Assembly: GCF_963693435.1 (NCBI RefSeq)
Contig: NZ_OY856306.1
Span: 682,001 to 746,000 of the forward strand
Direction: 5' to 3'
Length of the DNA stretch: 64,000 bases
Source of the DNA: Pasteurella atlantica
GTDB taxonomy: Bacteria; Pseudomonadota; Gammaproteobacteria; Enterobacterales; Pasteurellaceae
Of this stretch, positions 1-8,617 are shown piece by piece. A program made the position numbers and the translations under genes. Each line of letters opens with the position of its first letter. Position 1 is the stretch's first letter. Under the pieces are notes generated by a model. That model saw only the letters and a list, made by a program, of their open reading frames with translations, was not told the origin of the DNA and did no database searches.

Positions 1-97
1 TTGGGTTATGAGCGGTGAGATCTTGTGCAGTTTTTACCATTTCTGACGCTTTTTCTATATCGCCAAGATCAATAACAATTAAAATTTTATTATACAT
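1..97 (-). CDS. Universal stress protein (UspA family), N-terminal fragment
   Basis: Only the first 32 codons lie in the window; the gene runs off the left edge. The reading starts MYNKILIVIDLGD, the usual first beta strand of a UspA domain with the Asp that contacts nucleotide in ATP-binding members. It follows the TRAP permease in the same direction after 18 bases, so it is probably co-transcribed. UspA proteins are known partners of TRAP operons (TeaD with TeaABC in Halomonas). The regulatory role here is inferred from that context; the family call rests on a short stretch. Confidence 0.7.
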   Translation of the reverse strand, partial: MYNKILIVIDLGDIEKASEMVKTAQDLTAHNP

Positions 98-115
98 AGT
101 TAATCCTTGATTACT

Positions 116-2728
116 TTAGTTTGTTGCTACTGCGTTTTTTCTACGACGTCGTTGGTTCCAGCCCACAAATAAAGCGAGTAATAATGCTGGAATAAACATT
201 AGTTCTTTTGGTAGTGAAGCTTGTGGTAATTTTACGCTTAAAATTACCTGATCCCAACTTAACCCAGCTTTTTCTGCCGGTGAACCCACATCAACCATAT
301 CCACAATCACTTTATTTTCTTGCTCTAACAATTCTAATCCTAAGGCTTTAAGACGAGTTTGTCCGTTTACATCAGGAATGTCCAATTCTGAGAAAAATTC
401 TATTGGTTTACCATAAGGGTTAACCCCTGCAATTTGTAGTGTTATTTTTTCACCTGCTGATGCGTTTTCAAGCTGTTGTACAAACTGAGTTGCTTCAATT
501 GTTTTTGTACTTGGTGAAATTTGCTCCATAAAGAGAGCTGGGCGAAATAAGATAAATGCAGATAGAATTAACGCCACTGTTTCCCATTTCTTGTTTTTTG
601 TAATAAAGAAATTCATAGTGGCGGCTGTAAAGAGTAATATTGCGGTGGTAGATATAATAAAGACCAGTATACCTTTAGCCCAACCTACATTAATTAATAA
701 TAAATCAGTATTAAAGATAAATAAGAACGGTAAAATGGCGGTTCTTAAGCTATAGAAAAATGCAACCAACCCTGTTTTAATCGGATTTCCTCCTGAAACT
801 GCCGCTGCTGCAAAGGAAGCCAGTCCAACAGGTGGGGTGACATCTGCCATAATTCCAAAATAGAACACAAATAAATGTACCGCAATTAAAGGTACAATTA
901 AGCCATTTTGACGCCCAACTTCTACGATAACCGTCGCCATAAGTGAGGATACCACGACATAATTTGCCGTAGTTGGTAATCCCATTCCTAAAATTAAACT
1001 AAAGACAGCAACAAGAACCAGCATAATTAACACGCTACCCATTGAAAGAGCTTCAATGATGCCAGAAAGTTGTACTCCAAAACCAGTTAACGATACAACA
1101 CCTACGATAATACCTGCTGTTGCTGTGGCAATGCCAATACCGATCATATTTCTGGCTCCAGTTTCTAAACCATCAATGAGATCTTTTACGCCTAATTTTA
1201 AAGACAGTGGGTTAAATACTTCTTTTCTGAAGAAGTTTAATAATGTTCTTTGAGTCACAAGAATAAAGCTAAGTACTAATGTTCCCCAAAATGCAGATAA
1301 TCCTGGTGATAAGCGTTCAATCATTAAACACCAGATTAATACGACTACTGGCAGTAAAAAGTGTAACCCTGAATTTACGGTCGGTTTAACTGATGGCAGT
1401 TTCACAATTTTAGAAGTCGGATCATCAATTTCTAATTCTGGGAATTGTGCAACTCGGTAAATTAATCCTAAATAAGCGAGGGTTAATAATACCATTATAA
1501 TCATAAAGGCAGAATTTGGTGCAATCTCTTTTATCCAACCTAATCCAAATTTAACGGCAAAATAAAGAATACAAACACTCAAGAATGTTGCTAATACTCG
1601 TATAATGGCAACGAATAATGGACGAGCAGGATCCGTTCTTTGAAGTCCAGTTAAATTAAGTTTACACGCTTCTAAATGAACAATATAAACTAATGCGATA
1701 TACGAAATTAATGCAGGCAAGAAAGCGTGAGTAATCAATTCACTGTATGGCATATTAACATATTCAATCATTAAAAATGCAGCCGCACCCATTACAGGTG
1801 GCATAATTTGACCATTTACAGAGGAGGCAACTTCTACAGCACCTGCTTTTTCTGATGAAAAACCGACTCGTTTCATCATTGGAATAGTAAATGTTCCAGT
1901 AGTTACTACGTTTGCAATTGAAGATCCTGAAATTAACCCTGTTAATCCAGAGGCAACAACGGCAGCTTTTGCTGGACCGCCACGCAAATGCCCTAAGTAT
2001 GCAAAAGCAGTTTTAATAAAATAGTTTCCTGCCCCCGCTTTATCAAGCAATGCACCAAATAAAACAAATAAGAAAACATATTTAGTCGATACGCCTAACG
2101 CAACACCAAATACTCCTTCTGGCGTTATCCATTGCTGATTAATAATATGGGAAAGCGTACCTGTACGATGGCTGACAATCCAGCTACTTGGGAAAAATTG
2201 CCCAAAATAGTTATAAAGTAGAAAACCTGCAGCAATAATGACTAAAGGCAGCCCTAAAGTACGGCGAGTTGCTTCAAGCAGTAAAACAATCCCCATACAA
2301 CCAGCGATAATATCTTGTAAATTTGGTGCCCCAAAGCGAGTGACTAATTCTTCATAAAAGAATAAATAATAAGAACCTAAGAATGCTCCCATTAAGGCAA
2401 ACGTCCAATCTATTAAAGGAACCCTGTGCTTTGGCGAAGTAGCAAAAGCAGGAAAGGTTAAAAATCCTAAGAATAGTGCAAAAGAAAGGTGAATTGAGCG
2501 TGCTTTGGTGTCATCAATAACTACGTTTATATCAATTCCTGCTGCCCTTACCATCTCCTGTAAGGTATAAGCCAGAGGTGAGCTATAATAAAGTTGGAAT
2601 ACCGACCATAAAATAGCAGTTACAATAATCAGTTTTTTAGTAAATCCATAAGGATTACGACCACCAGCATCATTAGATGCTACCATATCTTGCAGATCGT
2701 CATAATCTACTTTATTTATTTCAGACAT
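116..2728 (-). CDS. TRAP transporter fused permease (DctQM-type, TAXI system) with C-terminal PDZ-like domain
   Basis: Inner-membrane permease of a tripartite ATP-independent periplasmic transporter, driven by an ion gradient. It has 870 residues with small (DctQ-like) and large (DctM-like) subunits in one chain, as is usual in TAXI systems. Many hydrophobic segments are visible, along with the DctM-type stretch GLISGSSIANVVTTGTF and a second half containing LILGMGLPTTANYVV. The last 130 or so residues leave the membrane and include GSPAEKAGLSWDQVI, a PDZ-like core as in the DUF3394 tail of this family, then a final helix and a basic tail. I chose the ATG at 2728 (MSEINKVDYDD) because GAGAAAG lies just upstream; an in-frame extension to 2845 would have no such site. 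The binding-protein gene is immediately upstream. Substrate cannot be read from sequence; characterised TAXI systems include glutamate transporters. Confidence 0.9.
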   Translation of the reverse strand: MSEINKVDYDDLQDMVASNDAGGRNPYGFTKKLIIVTAILWSVFQLYYSSPLAYTLQEMVRAAGIDINVVIDDTKARSIHLSFALFLGFLTFPAFATSPKHRVPLIDWTFALMGAFLGSYYLFFYEELVTRFGAPNLQDIIAGCMGIVLLLEATRRTLGLPLVIIAAGFLLYNYFGQFFPSSWIVSHRTGTLSHIINQQWITPEGVFGVALGVSTKYVFLFVLFGALLDKAGAGNYFIKTAFAYLGHLRGGPAKAAVVASGLTGLISGSSIANVVTTGTFTIPMMKRVGFSSEKAGAVEVASSVNGQIMPPVMGAAAFLMIEYVNMPYSELITHAFLPALISYIALVYIVHLEACKLNLTGLQRTDPARPLFVAIIRVLATFLSVCILYFAVKFGLGWIKEIAPNSAFMIIMVLLTLAYLGLIYRVAQFPELEIDDPTSKIVKLPSVKPTVNSGLHFLLPVVVLIWCLMIERLSPGLSAFWGTLVLSFILVTQRTLLNFFRKEVFNPLSLKLGVKDLIDGLETGARNMIGIGIATATAGIIVGVVSLTGFGVQLSGIIEALSMGSVLIMLVLVAVFSLILGMGLPTTANYVVVSSLMATVIVEVGRQNGLIVPLIAVHLFVFYFGIMADVTPPVGLASFAAAAVSGGNPIKTGLVAFFYSLRTAILPFLFIFNTDLLLINVGWAKGILVFIISTTAILLFTAATMNFFITKNKKWETVALILSAFILFRPALFMEQISPSTKTIEATQFVQQLENASAGEKITLQIAGVNPYGKPIEFFSELDIPDVNGQTRLKALGLELLEQENKVIVDMVDVGSPAEKAGLSWDQVILSVKLPQASLPKELMFIPALLLALFVGWNQRRRRKNAVATN

Positions 2729-2772
2729 AAAATGCTTTCTCGTAAAAATCAAGTTATAAGGGGAAATGAGTA

Positions 2773-2798
2773 CCCTCAATCTGGTTAAAGATTGAGGG
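2773..2798 (-). other. Intercistronic stem-loop between TRAP binding protein and permease
   Basis: Perfect 10-bp inverted repeat (CCCTCAATCT and AGATTGAGGG, 6-nt loop) between the binding-protein stop and the permease start. No U-run follows on the minus strand, so it is unlikely to be a full terminator. Its place suggests a 3' stabiliser that raises binding-protein mRNA over permease mRNA, as known for malE-malF; the function is inferred. Confidence 0.6.
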
Positions 2799-2873
2799 GA
2801 AAGAAAATTTGTGAAATTTTCAGATAATGAGAATTTTACTCTCAATTATGATTTAATAAAACAAATAATTGAA

Positions 2874-3836
2874 TTATTTTAACCAACCACGCTCTTTATA
2901 ATAGCGTACCGCACCTTCGTGAAGAGGCGCTGAAAGAGCATTTTTAATCATATCTTGCTCTTTCAAGTTTGCAAATGCTGGGTGTAAACGCTTAAAGCGG
3001 TCAAAGTTATCAAACACCGCTTTAACTACGGCATAAACACTGTCTGCATCAACATCTGTTGAAGTGACTAAAGTTGCATATACACCAAAAGTATCTACTG
3101 GTTTATCAGAACCTTTATATAATCCACCTGGAATAGTTGCTTTCGCATAGTAAGCATTATCAGCAATTAGTTTATCAATTGCTTTACCTGTAACAGGTAC
3201 TAAATGTGCATCACAAGATGCTGCCGCTTCTTTTAATGCACCATTTGGGTGTCCAACATTATAAGTGATCGCATCTAAGTTGTTATCACACATTACAGAA
3301 GCCATTTCTGACGCCTTTAATTCTGATGCGACTTTAAATTCTTTTTCTGTCCAACCTTTGGCATCTAAAACAACTTTCATTGTTGCACGAGTACCACTAC
3401 CTGGGTCTCCTACATTTACACGTTTATTTTTAAGATCATCAAATGATTGAACACCTGAATCATCACGAGCCATTACCGTAAATGGTTCTGGATGGATTGA
3501 GAATACAGCACGTAATTTATCGTTCTTTTTACCTTTGAAAGAACTTGTACCATTATAAGCGTGGAATTGCCAATCTGATTGAGCAATCCCCATTTGCATT
3601 TGATTACCTGCAATGGCATTTAAGTTTGCCACAGAACCGCCAGTTGATGGTGCATTACATTTTACATTTGTTTTTGCCGTGGTACGGTTTACTAATTTAC
3701 ATACCGACTGACCGACTACATAATAAACACCTGTTTGACCACCTGTTCCGATAGTCACAAATTTTTCATCAGCTTGAACAGAAATTGCACTCATCGCTAG
3801 TCCTGCTACTAAAGAAAATTTTAATAATTTTTTCAT
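2874..3836 (-). CDS. TAXI family TRAP transporter solute-binding protein
   Basis: Periplasmic substrate-binding subunit of the adjacent TRAP permease. 320 residues, starting with a Sec signal peptide (KK followed by a hydrophobic core, cleavage probably after SVQA near residue 22). The mature start FVTIGTGGQTGVYY is typical of the TAXI (TRAP-associated extracytoplasmic immunogenic) family. A good Shine-Dalgarno sequence (AGAGGG) precedes the ATG. It is first in the operon, followed by a stem-loop and the permease. The substrate is unknown; glutamate and related dicarboxylates are documented for some family members. Confidence 0.9.
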   Translation of the reverse strand: MKKLLKFSLVAGLAMSAISVQADEKFVTIGTGGQTGVYYVVGQSVCKLVNRTTAKTNVKCNAPSTGGSVANLNAIAGNQMQMGIAQSDWQFHAYNGTSSFKGKKNDKLRAVFSIHPEPFTVMARDDSGVQSFDDLKNKRVNVGDPGSGTRATMKVVLDAKGWTEKEFKVASELKASEMASVMCDNNLDAITYNVGHPNGALKEAAASCDAHLVPVTGKAIDKLIADNAYYAKATIPGGLYKGSDKPVDTFGVYATLVTSTDVDADSVYAVVKAVFDNFDRFKRLHPAFANLKEQDMIKNALSAPLHEGAVRYYKERGWLK

Positions 3837-4043
3837 TAAATTACCCTCTGTTTTTTATTTAAAAATAATGTTGTATTATCACTTTCTGTTTTTACAAAAA
3901 TATAACATTTAAATGTATACTAAAAAAGTATTTGTTTTGCAAGTAAAACAGTAAAAAGAACCATTAAATGCGTCGATAATTTTCAAAAATTAGGCTATGA
4001 TCACAAAAATGAACATTTTTTGAAGAAATATTTTTAGGCTCAA

Positions 4044-4652
4044 ATGGAATATTATATACCCAAATTTGAAGTTGTTTTTGAAGAAGAAATTAAAAAAAGT
4101 CGCTTTATTACCTATATTCGTCATACAGAAGGTATTGAAGAAGCTAAGGCTTTTTTAACCGAAATGCGAACCACTTATCCTGATGCACGCCACCACTGTT
4201 GGGCGGCTGTGGCTGGTTCACCGACAGATAGTCAACAATATGGTTTTACTGACGATGGTGAACCACAAGGCACGGCTGGAAAACCAATGTTAAATCATCT
4301 GTTAGGCAGTGGAATGGGTGAAATTAGTGTTGTGGTAGTACGTTATTTTGGCGGCATTAAATTAGGCACAGGTGGATTAGTTCGGGCTTACGGAAACGGT
4401 GTACAGCAAGCCTTAAAGCAAGTAGAAAAAATTCGCAAAGTTTTAAGAAAATCATACCGCTTACAATGTGAATACGATCAATTTAACTCACTACAAAACC
4501 TGCTTAGCACAATGGATATTGAAATTTATGACCAACAATTTAGCGATAAAGTTGTTATAGAATTAGGTATTAATCCCACTGAATTTGATGAAATTCAACA
4601 AGCCATTACCGAACGATTTTCTGGTCAATTAAACTTAATTGAGATGGAATAG
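4044..4652 (+). CDS. yigZ: YigZ/IMPACT family protein
   Basis: 202 residues, the normal length. The UPF0029 N-terminal domain carries the family core DARHHCWAA..., DDGEPQGTAGKPML and VVVRYFGGIKLGTGGL (residues about 50-115), followed by a small ferredoxin-like C-terminal domain. The family is related to eukaryotic IMPACT, a translational regulator; the bacterial role is not settled. It is divergent from the TRAP operon. Its stop codon overlaps a degenerate uptake sequence (core AGCGGT from 4651), which also marks the gap before hslV. Confidence 0.9.
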   Translation: MEYYIPKFEVVFEEEIKKSRFITYIRHTEGIEEAKAFLTEMRTTYPDARHHCWAAVAGSPTDSQQYGFTDDGEPQGTAGKPMLNHLLGSGMGEISVVVVRYFGGIKLGTGGLVRAYGNGVQQALKQVEKIRKVLRKSYRLQCEYDQFNSLQNLLSTMDIEIYDQQFSDKVVIELGINPTEFDEIQQAITERFSGQLNLIEME

Positions 4653-4693
4653 CGGTTACTTTCTGATTAAAATTTACAAAATTTCTTCTTCCC

Positions 4694-4722
4694 CTTGAAA
4701 TCTTAAATTTAATCACAATCTA
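4694..4722 (+). promoter_or_regulatory. Candidate sigma-32 heat-shock promoter of hslVU
   Basis: CTTGAAA at 4694-4700, a 13-base spacer, then CACAATCTA at 4714-4722. The first element matches the sigma-32 -35 consensus exactly. The second matches the CCCCATnTA -10 partly. It lies 32 bases before hslV, a known heat-shock operon in E. coli. Confidence 0.5.
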
Positions 4723-4754
4723 ATAAGCAGTTTTTTGAAAAATAAGGAATAACA

Positions 4755-5279
4755 ATGACAACTATTGTATGTGTACGTCGTGATGGCAAAGTAGCGATGG
4801 GGGGCGATGGTCAAGCCACGCTCGGTAACTGTGTGGAAAAAGGCACAGTAAGAAAAGTGCGTAAAATGTATCAAGATAAAGTGATCACAGGGTTTGCAGG
4901 TTCAACGGCAGATGCCTTTATTTTGCGTGAATTGTTTGAGCGAAAATTAGAGCTTCATCAAGGGCATTTAGTGAAATCCGCCGTAGAATTAGCCAAAGAG
5001 TGGCGTTCAGATCGTGCATTACGCCGTTTAGAAGCAATGATGATTGTCGCTAATGAAAGCGAATTTTTATTAGTTTCAGGCAGTGGCGATGTGATTGAGC
5101 CAGAAAGTGACGTATTAGCGATTGGATCTGGCGGTAATTTTGCAAAATCAGCCGCATTAGCCTTATTGCGTAATAGTGAATTATCAGCCAAAGAGATTGT
5201 TGCGGAGTCATTAAAAGTGGCGGGCGAAATCGATATTTACAGCAACAGCAACCATATTATTGAAGAAATTGAAAAATAG
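4755..5279 (+). CDS. hslV: ATP-dependent protease proteolytic subunit HslV (ClpQ)
   Basis: Peptidase subunit of the cytoplasmic HslVU protease, a double hexamer related to the 20S proteasome beta subunit. 174 residues, as expected. It begins M-TTIV, so removal of Met exposes the catalytic N-terminal Thr. GDGQATLGN and [10 protein letters not shown] are conserved family segments. hslU follows nine bases after the stop, so the two are co-transcribed. A candidate sigma-32 promoter lies upstream. Confidence 0.97.
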   Translation: MTTIVCVRRDGKVAMGGDGQATLGNCVEKGTVRKVRKMYQDKVITGFAGSTADAFILRELFERKLELHQGHLVKSAVELAKEWRSDRALRRLEAMMIVANESEFLLVSGSGDVIEPESDVLAIGSGGNFAKSAALALLRNSELSAKEIVAESLKVAGEIDIYSNSNHIIEEIEK

Positions 5280-5288
5280 GAACAGATT

Positions 5289-6614
5289 ATGTCAATGACA
5301 CCTCGTGAGATTGTATCAGAATTAGACGCTCATATTATCGGGCAAAAAGAAGCTAAACGTGCCGTCGCGATTGCATTACGTAACCGCTGGCGTCGTATGC
5401 AGTTACCAGAAGATCTACGTCAAGAAGTGACCCCAAAAAATATTTTAATGATTGGACCAACCGGTGTGGGTAAAACGGAAATTGCACGTCGTTTAGCAAA
5501 ATTAGCCAACGCCCCCTTTGTGAAAGTGGAAGCAACCAAATTTACCGAAGTGGGTTATGTGGGTAAGGAAGTTGATGCGATTATTCGTGATTTAGCTGAT
5601 GTTTCAATGAAATTAGTGCGTGAACAAGCGATCGAAAAAAATCGTTTCCGTGCTGAAGAAGCAGCGGAAGAGCGTATTTTAGATGTATTACTTCCACCAG
5701 CAAAAGACCAATGGGGCAATAGTGAAGAAAGTAACAGCAGTAATTCTACTCGTCAAATCTTCCGTAAAAAATTACGTGAAGGTCAATTAGATGACAAAGA
5801 GATTGAAATTGATATCGCTGCCCAAGTGAGTGTAGAAATTATGACACCACCCGGAATGGAAGAGATGACATCGCAATTACAATCCCTGTTTGAAGGCGTA
5901 TCGCCAAGCAAAAAGAAAAAACGCAAAATGAAAATCAAAGATGCGTTTAAAGTATTAATTGACGAAGAAGCGGCAAAATTGGTTAATCCAGAAGAATTAA
6001 AACAGCAAGCGATTGAAGCGGTGGAACAACACGGTATCGTGTTTATCGACGAGATCGATAAGATTTGTAAAAAATCAGAGCATAGCGGTGGCGATGTATC
6101 TCGTGAAGGGGTACAACGTGATTTACTGCCAATCATTGAAGGTAGCTCAGTAAACACTAAACACGGCATTGTAAAAACGGATCATATTTTATTTATCTGT
6201 TCAGGTGCATTCCAAGTGGCTCGCCCGTCAGACTTATTGCCTGAATTACAAGGTCGTTTACCAATCCGTGTCGAATTAAAATCCCTAACAGAACACGATT
6301 TTGAACGTATTTTAACCGAACCAAATGCCTCATTAACCTTACAATACAGAGAGTTAATGAAAACAGAAGGCGTTGAGATTGAGTTCACCGAAGACGGTAT
6401 CAGCCGAATCGCAAAATCAGCGTTCCACGTAAACGAGAAAACCGAAAATATCGGGGCAAGACGTCTGCATACCGTATTAGAACGTTTAATGGATAATATT
6501 TCTTTCAATGCGAGTGAACGCTCAGGGGATAAAATTGTAATCAACCAAGACTTCGTTGCCAAAGAGTTAGATGATGTGGTTGAGAACGAAGATTTAAGTC
6601 GTTATATTTTATAA
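5289..6614 (+). CDS. hslU: ATP-dependent protease ATPase subunit HslU (ClpY)
   Basis: AAA+ unfoldase that feeds substrates to HslV. 441 residues, near the E. coli length of 443. Walker [10 protein letters not shown] is near residue 57 and Walker [11 protein letters not shown] near residue 250. The variable I-domain lies between them (about 110-230), with the charged [10 protein letters not shown] stretch. The C-terminus ends LSRYIL, the tail that inserts between HslV subunits and activates the peptidase. It is second in the hslVU operon; transcription probably ends at the paired uptake sequences that follow. Confidence 0.97.
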   Translation: MSMTPREIVSELDAHIIGQKEAKRAVAIALRNRWRRMQLPEDLRQEVTPKNILMIGPTGVGKTEIARRLAKLANAPFVKVEATKFTEVGYVGKEVDAIIRDLADVSMKLVREQAIEKNRFRAEEAAEERILDVLLPPAKDQWGNSEESNSSNSTRQIFRKKLREGQLDDKEIEIDIAAQVSVEIMTPPGMEEMTSQLQSLFEGVSPSKKKKRKMKIKDAFKVLIDEEAAKLVNPEELKQQAIEAVEQHGIVFIDEIDKICKKSEHSGGDVSREGVQRDLLPIIEGSSVNTKHGIVKTDHILFICSGAFQVARPSDLLPELQGRLPIRVELKSLTEHDFERILTEPNASLTLQYRELMKTEGVEIEFTEDGISRIAKSAFHVNEKTENIGARRLHTVLERLMDNISFNASERSGDKIVINQDFVAKELDDVVENEDLSRYIL

Positions 6615-6687
6615 TTAAAAACGTTGTAGGGGCGGCATTAGCAAACTATCCGTCCGTTACGTTATATAGAACTAAGTGGCTAAATAT

Positions 6688-6740
6688 AGCGGTAAGATTT
6701 GATCAAAAATTTGCAAAAAATGAAAATAATCGTACCGCTT
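6688..6740. terminator. Paired inverted uptake sequences between convergent hslU and cyuR
   Basis: AGCGGTAAGATT at 6688-6699 and AATCGTACCGCT at 6728-6739 form arms of 12 bp with one mismatch around an AT-rich loop containing TTTGCAA. Each arm is an Apl-type uptake core. The position between two convergent genes fits a bidirectional terminator, a known use of paired uptake sequences in Pasteurellaceae. Confidence 0.7.
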
Positions 6741-6741
6741 C

Positions 6742-7203
6742 TTAAATTGGTAATTCATAAGTATATTTTAGTTCTTCCATTGCAAAGGTAGAAGTGACAT
6801 CCGTTAAACCTTCTACTTCTCTTACTAATTTTTTATAGAAAATATCAAAAGTGTGAATATCTTTCACTCGTACTTGCATTAAATAATCATATTCTCCTGC
6901 CATTCGATAAAAAGCCGTGACTTCAGGAAAGTCTATAATTGTTTTGGAGAACTTGTGATACCAATGCTCAGAATGATCACTGGTTTTAATCCGAACAAAG
7001 CCAATAAGACTTAAATCCACTTTATTTGCATCTACCAATACAACTCGATTACTAATAATTTTAAGTTCTTCAAGACGATGAATGCGTCGCCAACAGGGTG
7101 TGGTGGTTAAGTTGACCTTTTCAGCTAAATCTGTAATCGAAATAGAGGCATCTTTTTGTAATAGTCTTAAAATTTGTCTATCTATTTTATCAAGTTTGTA
7201 CAC
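6742..7203 (-). CDS. cyuR: Lrp/AsnC family regulator, CyuR (DecR/YbaO) type
   Basis: Cytoplasmic DNA-binding regulator, 153 residues. An N-terminal helix-turn-helix (LDKIDRQILRLLQKD, then VNLTTTPCWRRIHRLEE) is followed by an Lrp effector domain with FYRMAGEYDYLMQVRV. It closely follows the E. coli YbaO/DecR sequence as I recall it, including the TTTPCW recognition helix; that protein activates cysteine detoxification genes in response to cysteine. I chose the GTG at 7203 because GAGG lies seven bases upstream; a TTG at 7218 is in frame but has no such site. It is divergent from a PLP lyase and a CyuP-like permease, which supports a cysteine-responsive role. Confidence 0.85.
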   Translation of the reverse strand: MYKLDKIDRQILRLLQKDASISITDLAEKVNLTTTPCWRRIHRLEELKIISNRVVLVDANKVDLSLIGFVRIKTSDHSEHWYHKFSKTIIDFPEVTAFYRMAGEYDYLMQVRVKDIHTFDIFYKKLVREVEGLTDVTSTFAMEELKYTYELPI

Positions 7204-7231
7204 TTTGTTACCTCGCAAGTCAGTTTAGTTG

Positions 7232-7250
7232 TAGAAAAATATTCTTTCTA
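7232..7250. promoter_or_regulatory. Candidate operator between cyuR and the lyase gene
   Basis: TAGAAAAATATTCTTTCTA has arms TAGAAA and TTTCTA around an AT-rich centre. It resembles the dyad sites of Lrp-family proteins and sits in the divergent promoter region, 29 bases from the cyuR start. Binding is inferred only. Confidence 0.4.
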
Positions 7251-7378
7251 TATAAGATATTTTAGAATTTTATTTTAAAATTTATGGAAATCAAGTAAAA
7301 ATGGAGAAAATTTTTTTTACTTTTCAAGAGTATAATCACAACTATTATGATAATTAATAAACAAAAAGAGGTGGTTTT

Positions 7379-8518
7379 ATGAAATTTGGAACACAAGTTT
7401 TACACGGCTATAATATGCTCGATCCTGAAACAGGGGCATCATCCATTTCTATTTGCCAAGCATCAACCTTTCATCAGAAAGAAATTGATAATATGCAGAA
7501 ATATATGTATTCAAGATTTGGTAATCCAACTCGTTCTGCATTAGAAGAAGCCATCGCTAGCCTAGAACAAGGCAAATATGCGGTGGCTTTTGCGTCTGGG
7601 GTGGCGGCAATTTCTGCGGTACTTTTGATGTTCTCAAAAGGTGATCATATTGTGATGTGTAAAGATGTTTATGGCGGCACATTTCAATTAGTCAATGAGG
7701 CATTACCACGCTTTGGGATTGAAGTGAACTTTGTTGATGAAACGAATCTTGCTGAATGGGAAAATGCCATTAAACCGAATACCAAAGCCTTTTATATGGA
7801 AACGCCGTCTAATCCGACTTTAAAAATTACCGATATTCAAGGTGTGGTTGAAATTGCAAAAAGGCATAATATTTTGACCGCTATTGATAATACATTTATG
7901 ACACCACAATATCAAAATCCACTGACAATGGGGGTAGATATTGTTATTCAAAGTGCAACTAAATTCTTAAATGGGCATAGCGATGTCATTTTAGGTGCAG
8001 TAGCGGTGAATGATGATGAACTTTATGAAAAATTGCATAAACAACAAATTATGCTTGGCGGATTACCGGGTATTGAAGAAAGTTGGTTGGTGATGCGAGG
8101 TATCAAAACGATGGCTATTCGAATGGAGAAAAGTACTCAAACGGCATTAAAAATTGCTCAACTTCTTGAAATCCATCCTAAAGTTAAAAAAGTGTATTAT
8201 CCCGGTTTAGAAAGTCACGAAGGCTATGAAATTCACAAAAAACAAGCATCAAGTGGTGGGGCAGTGCTTTCTTTTGATTTGGGTAGTATTGAAAATATGA
8301 AGAAATTTGCAGAAGCCTTAAAATATCCTATTGTTGCAGTGAGTTTAGGAGGCGTGGAATCTATTTTATCTTATCCTGCAAAAATGTCACATGCCAGTGT
8401 ACCTGAAGAAGAGAGATTAAAACAAGGAATTACAGCAGGATTGGTTCGCTTATCCGTCGGTATTGAAGATCCAGACGATCTGATTGATGATATCAAAAAT
8501 GCACTGGATCATATCTAG
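7379..8518 (+). CDS. PLP-dependent Cys/Met metabolism enzyme (cystathionine/methionine gamma-lyase family)
   Basis: 379-residue fold-type I PLP enzyme of the Cys/Met metabolism family. YSRFGNPT (44-51) and FASGVAAISA (71-80) form the phosphate and substrate region. Lys195 in SATKFLNGHSDV is the Schiff-base lysine. The C-terminal SLGGVESILSYPAKMSHA is characteristic of cystathionine gamma-lyase, gamma-synthase and methionine gamma-lyase. Sequence alone does not separate these activities. It is divergent from a cysteine-responsive type regulator and followed by a CyuP-like cysteine permease, so a catabolic (desulfhydrase or gamma-lyase) role is more likely than biosynthesis. AGAGGTGG precedes the start. 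Confidence 0.85.
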   Translation: MKFGTQVLHGYNMLDPETGASSISICQASTFHQKEIDNMQKYMYSRFGNPTRSALEEAIASLEQGKYAVAFASGVAAISAVLLMFSKGDHIVMCKDVYGGTFQLVNEALPRFGIEVNFVDETNLAEWENAIKPNTKAFYMETPSNPTLKITDIQGVVEIAKRHNILTAIDNTFMTPQYQNPLTMGVDIVIQSATKFLNGHSDVILGAVAVNDDELYEKLHKQQIMLGGLPGIEESWLVMRGIKTMAIRMEKSTQTALKIAQLLEIHPKVKKVYYPGLESHEGYEIHKKQASSGGAVLSFDLGSIENMKKFAEALKYPIVAVSLGGVESILSYPAKMSHASVPEEERLKQGITAGLVRLSVGIEDPDDLIDDIKNALDHI

Positions 8519-8537
8519 TGTTTTTATAAGGTGGTAA

Positions 8538-8573
8538 ATTGAACATTTGTTTCTATATTTACAGATGTTCAAT
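8538..8573 (+). other. Stem-loop between the lyase and the permease
   Basis: A 13-bp inverted repeat with one G-U pair (ATTGAACATTTGT and ACAGATGTTCAAT) and a 10-nt loop sits in the 99-base gap between two co-directional genes. No U-run follows. It may tune the ratio of the two messages or mark the 3' end of the first; the role is inferred. Confidence 0.55.
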
Positions 8574-8617
8574 AAAATTTCACAAGACTAAAATGTAAAT
8601 CCTATAAGGAGCAATAT

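Noticed and set aside
5783..6562. Two open frames of about 127 codons opposite hslU
   Set aside because: They lie fully inside a conserved gene and have no ribosome site or family likeness.
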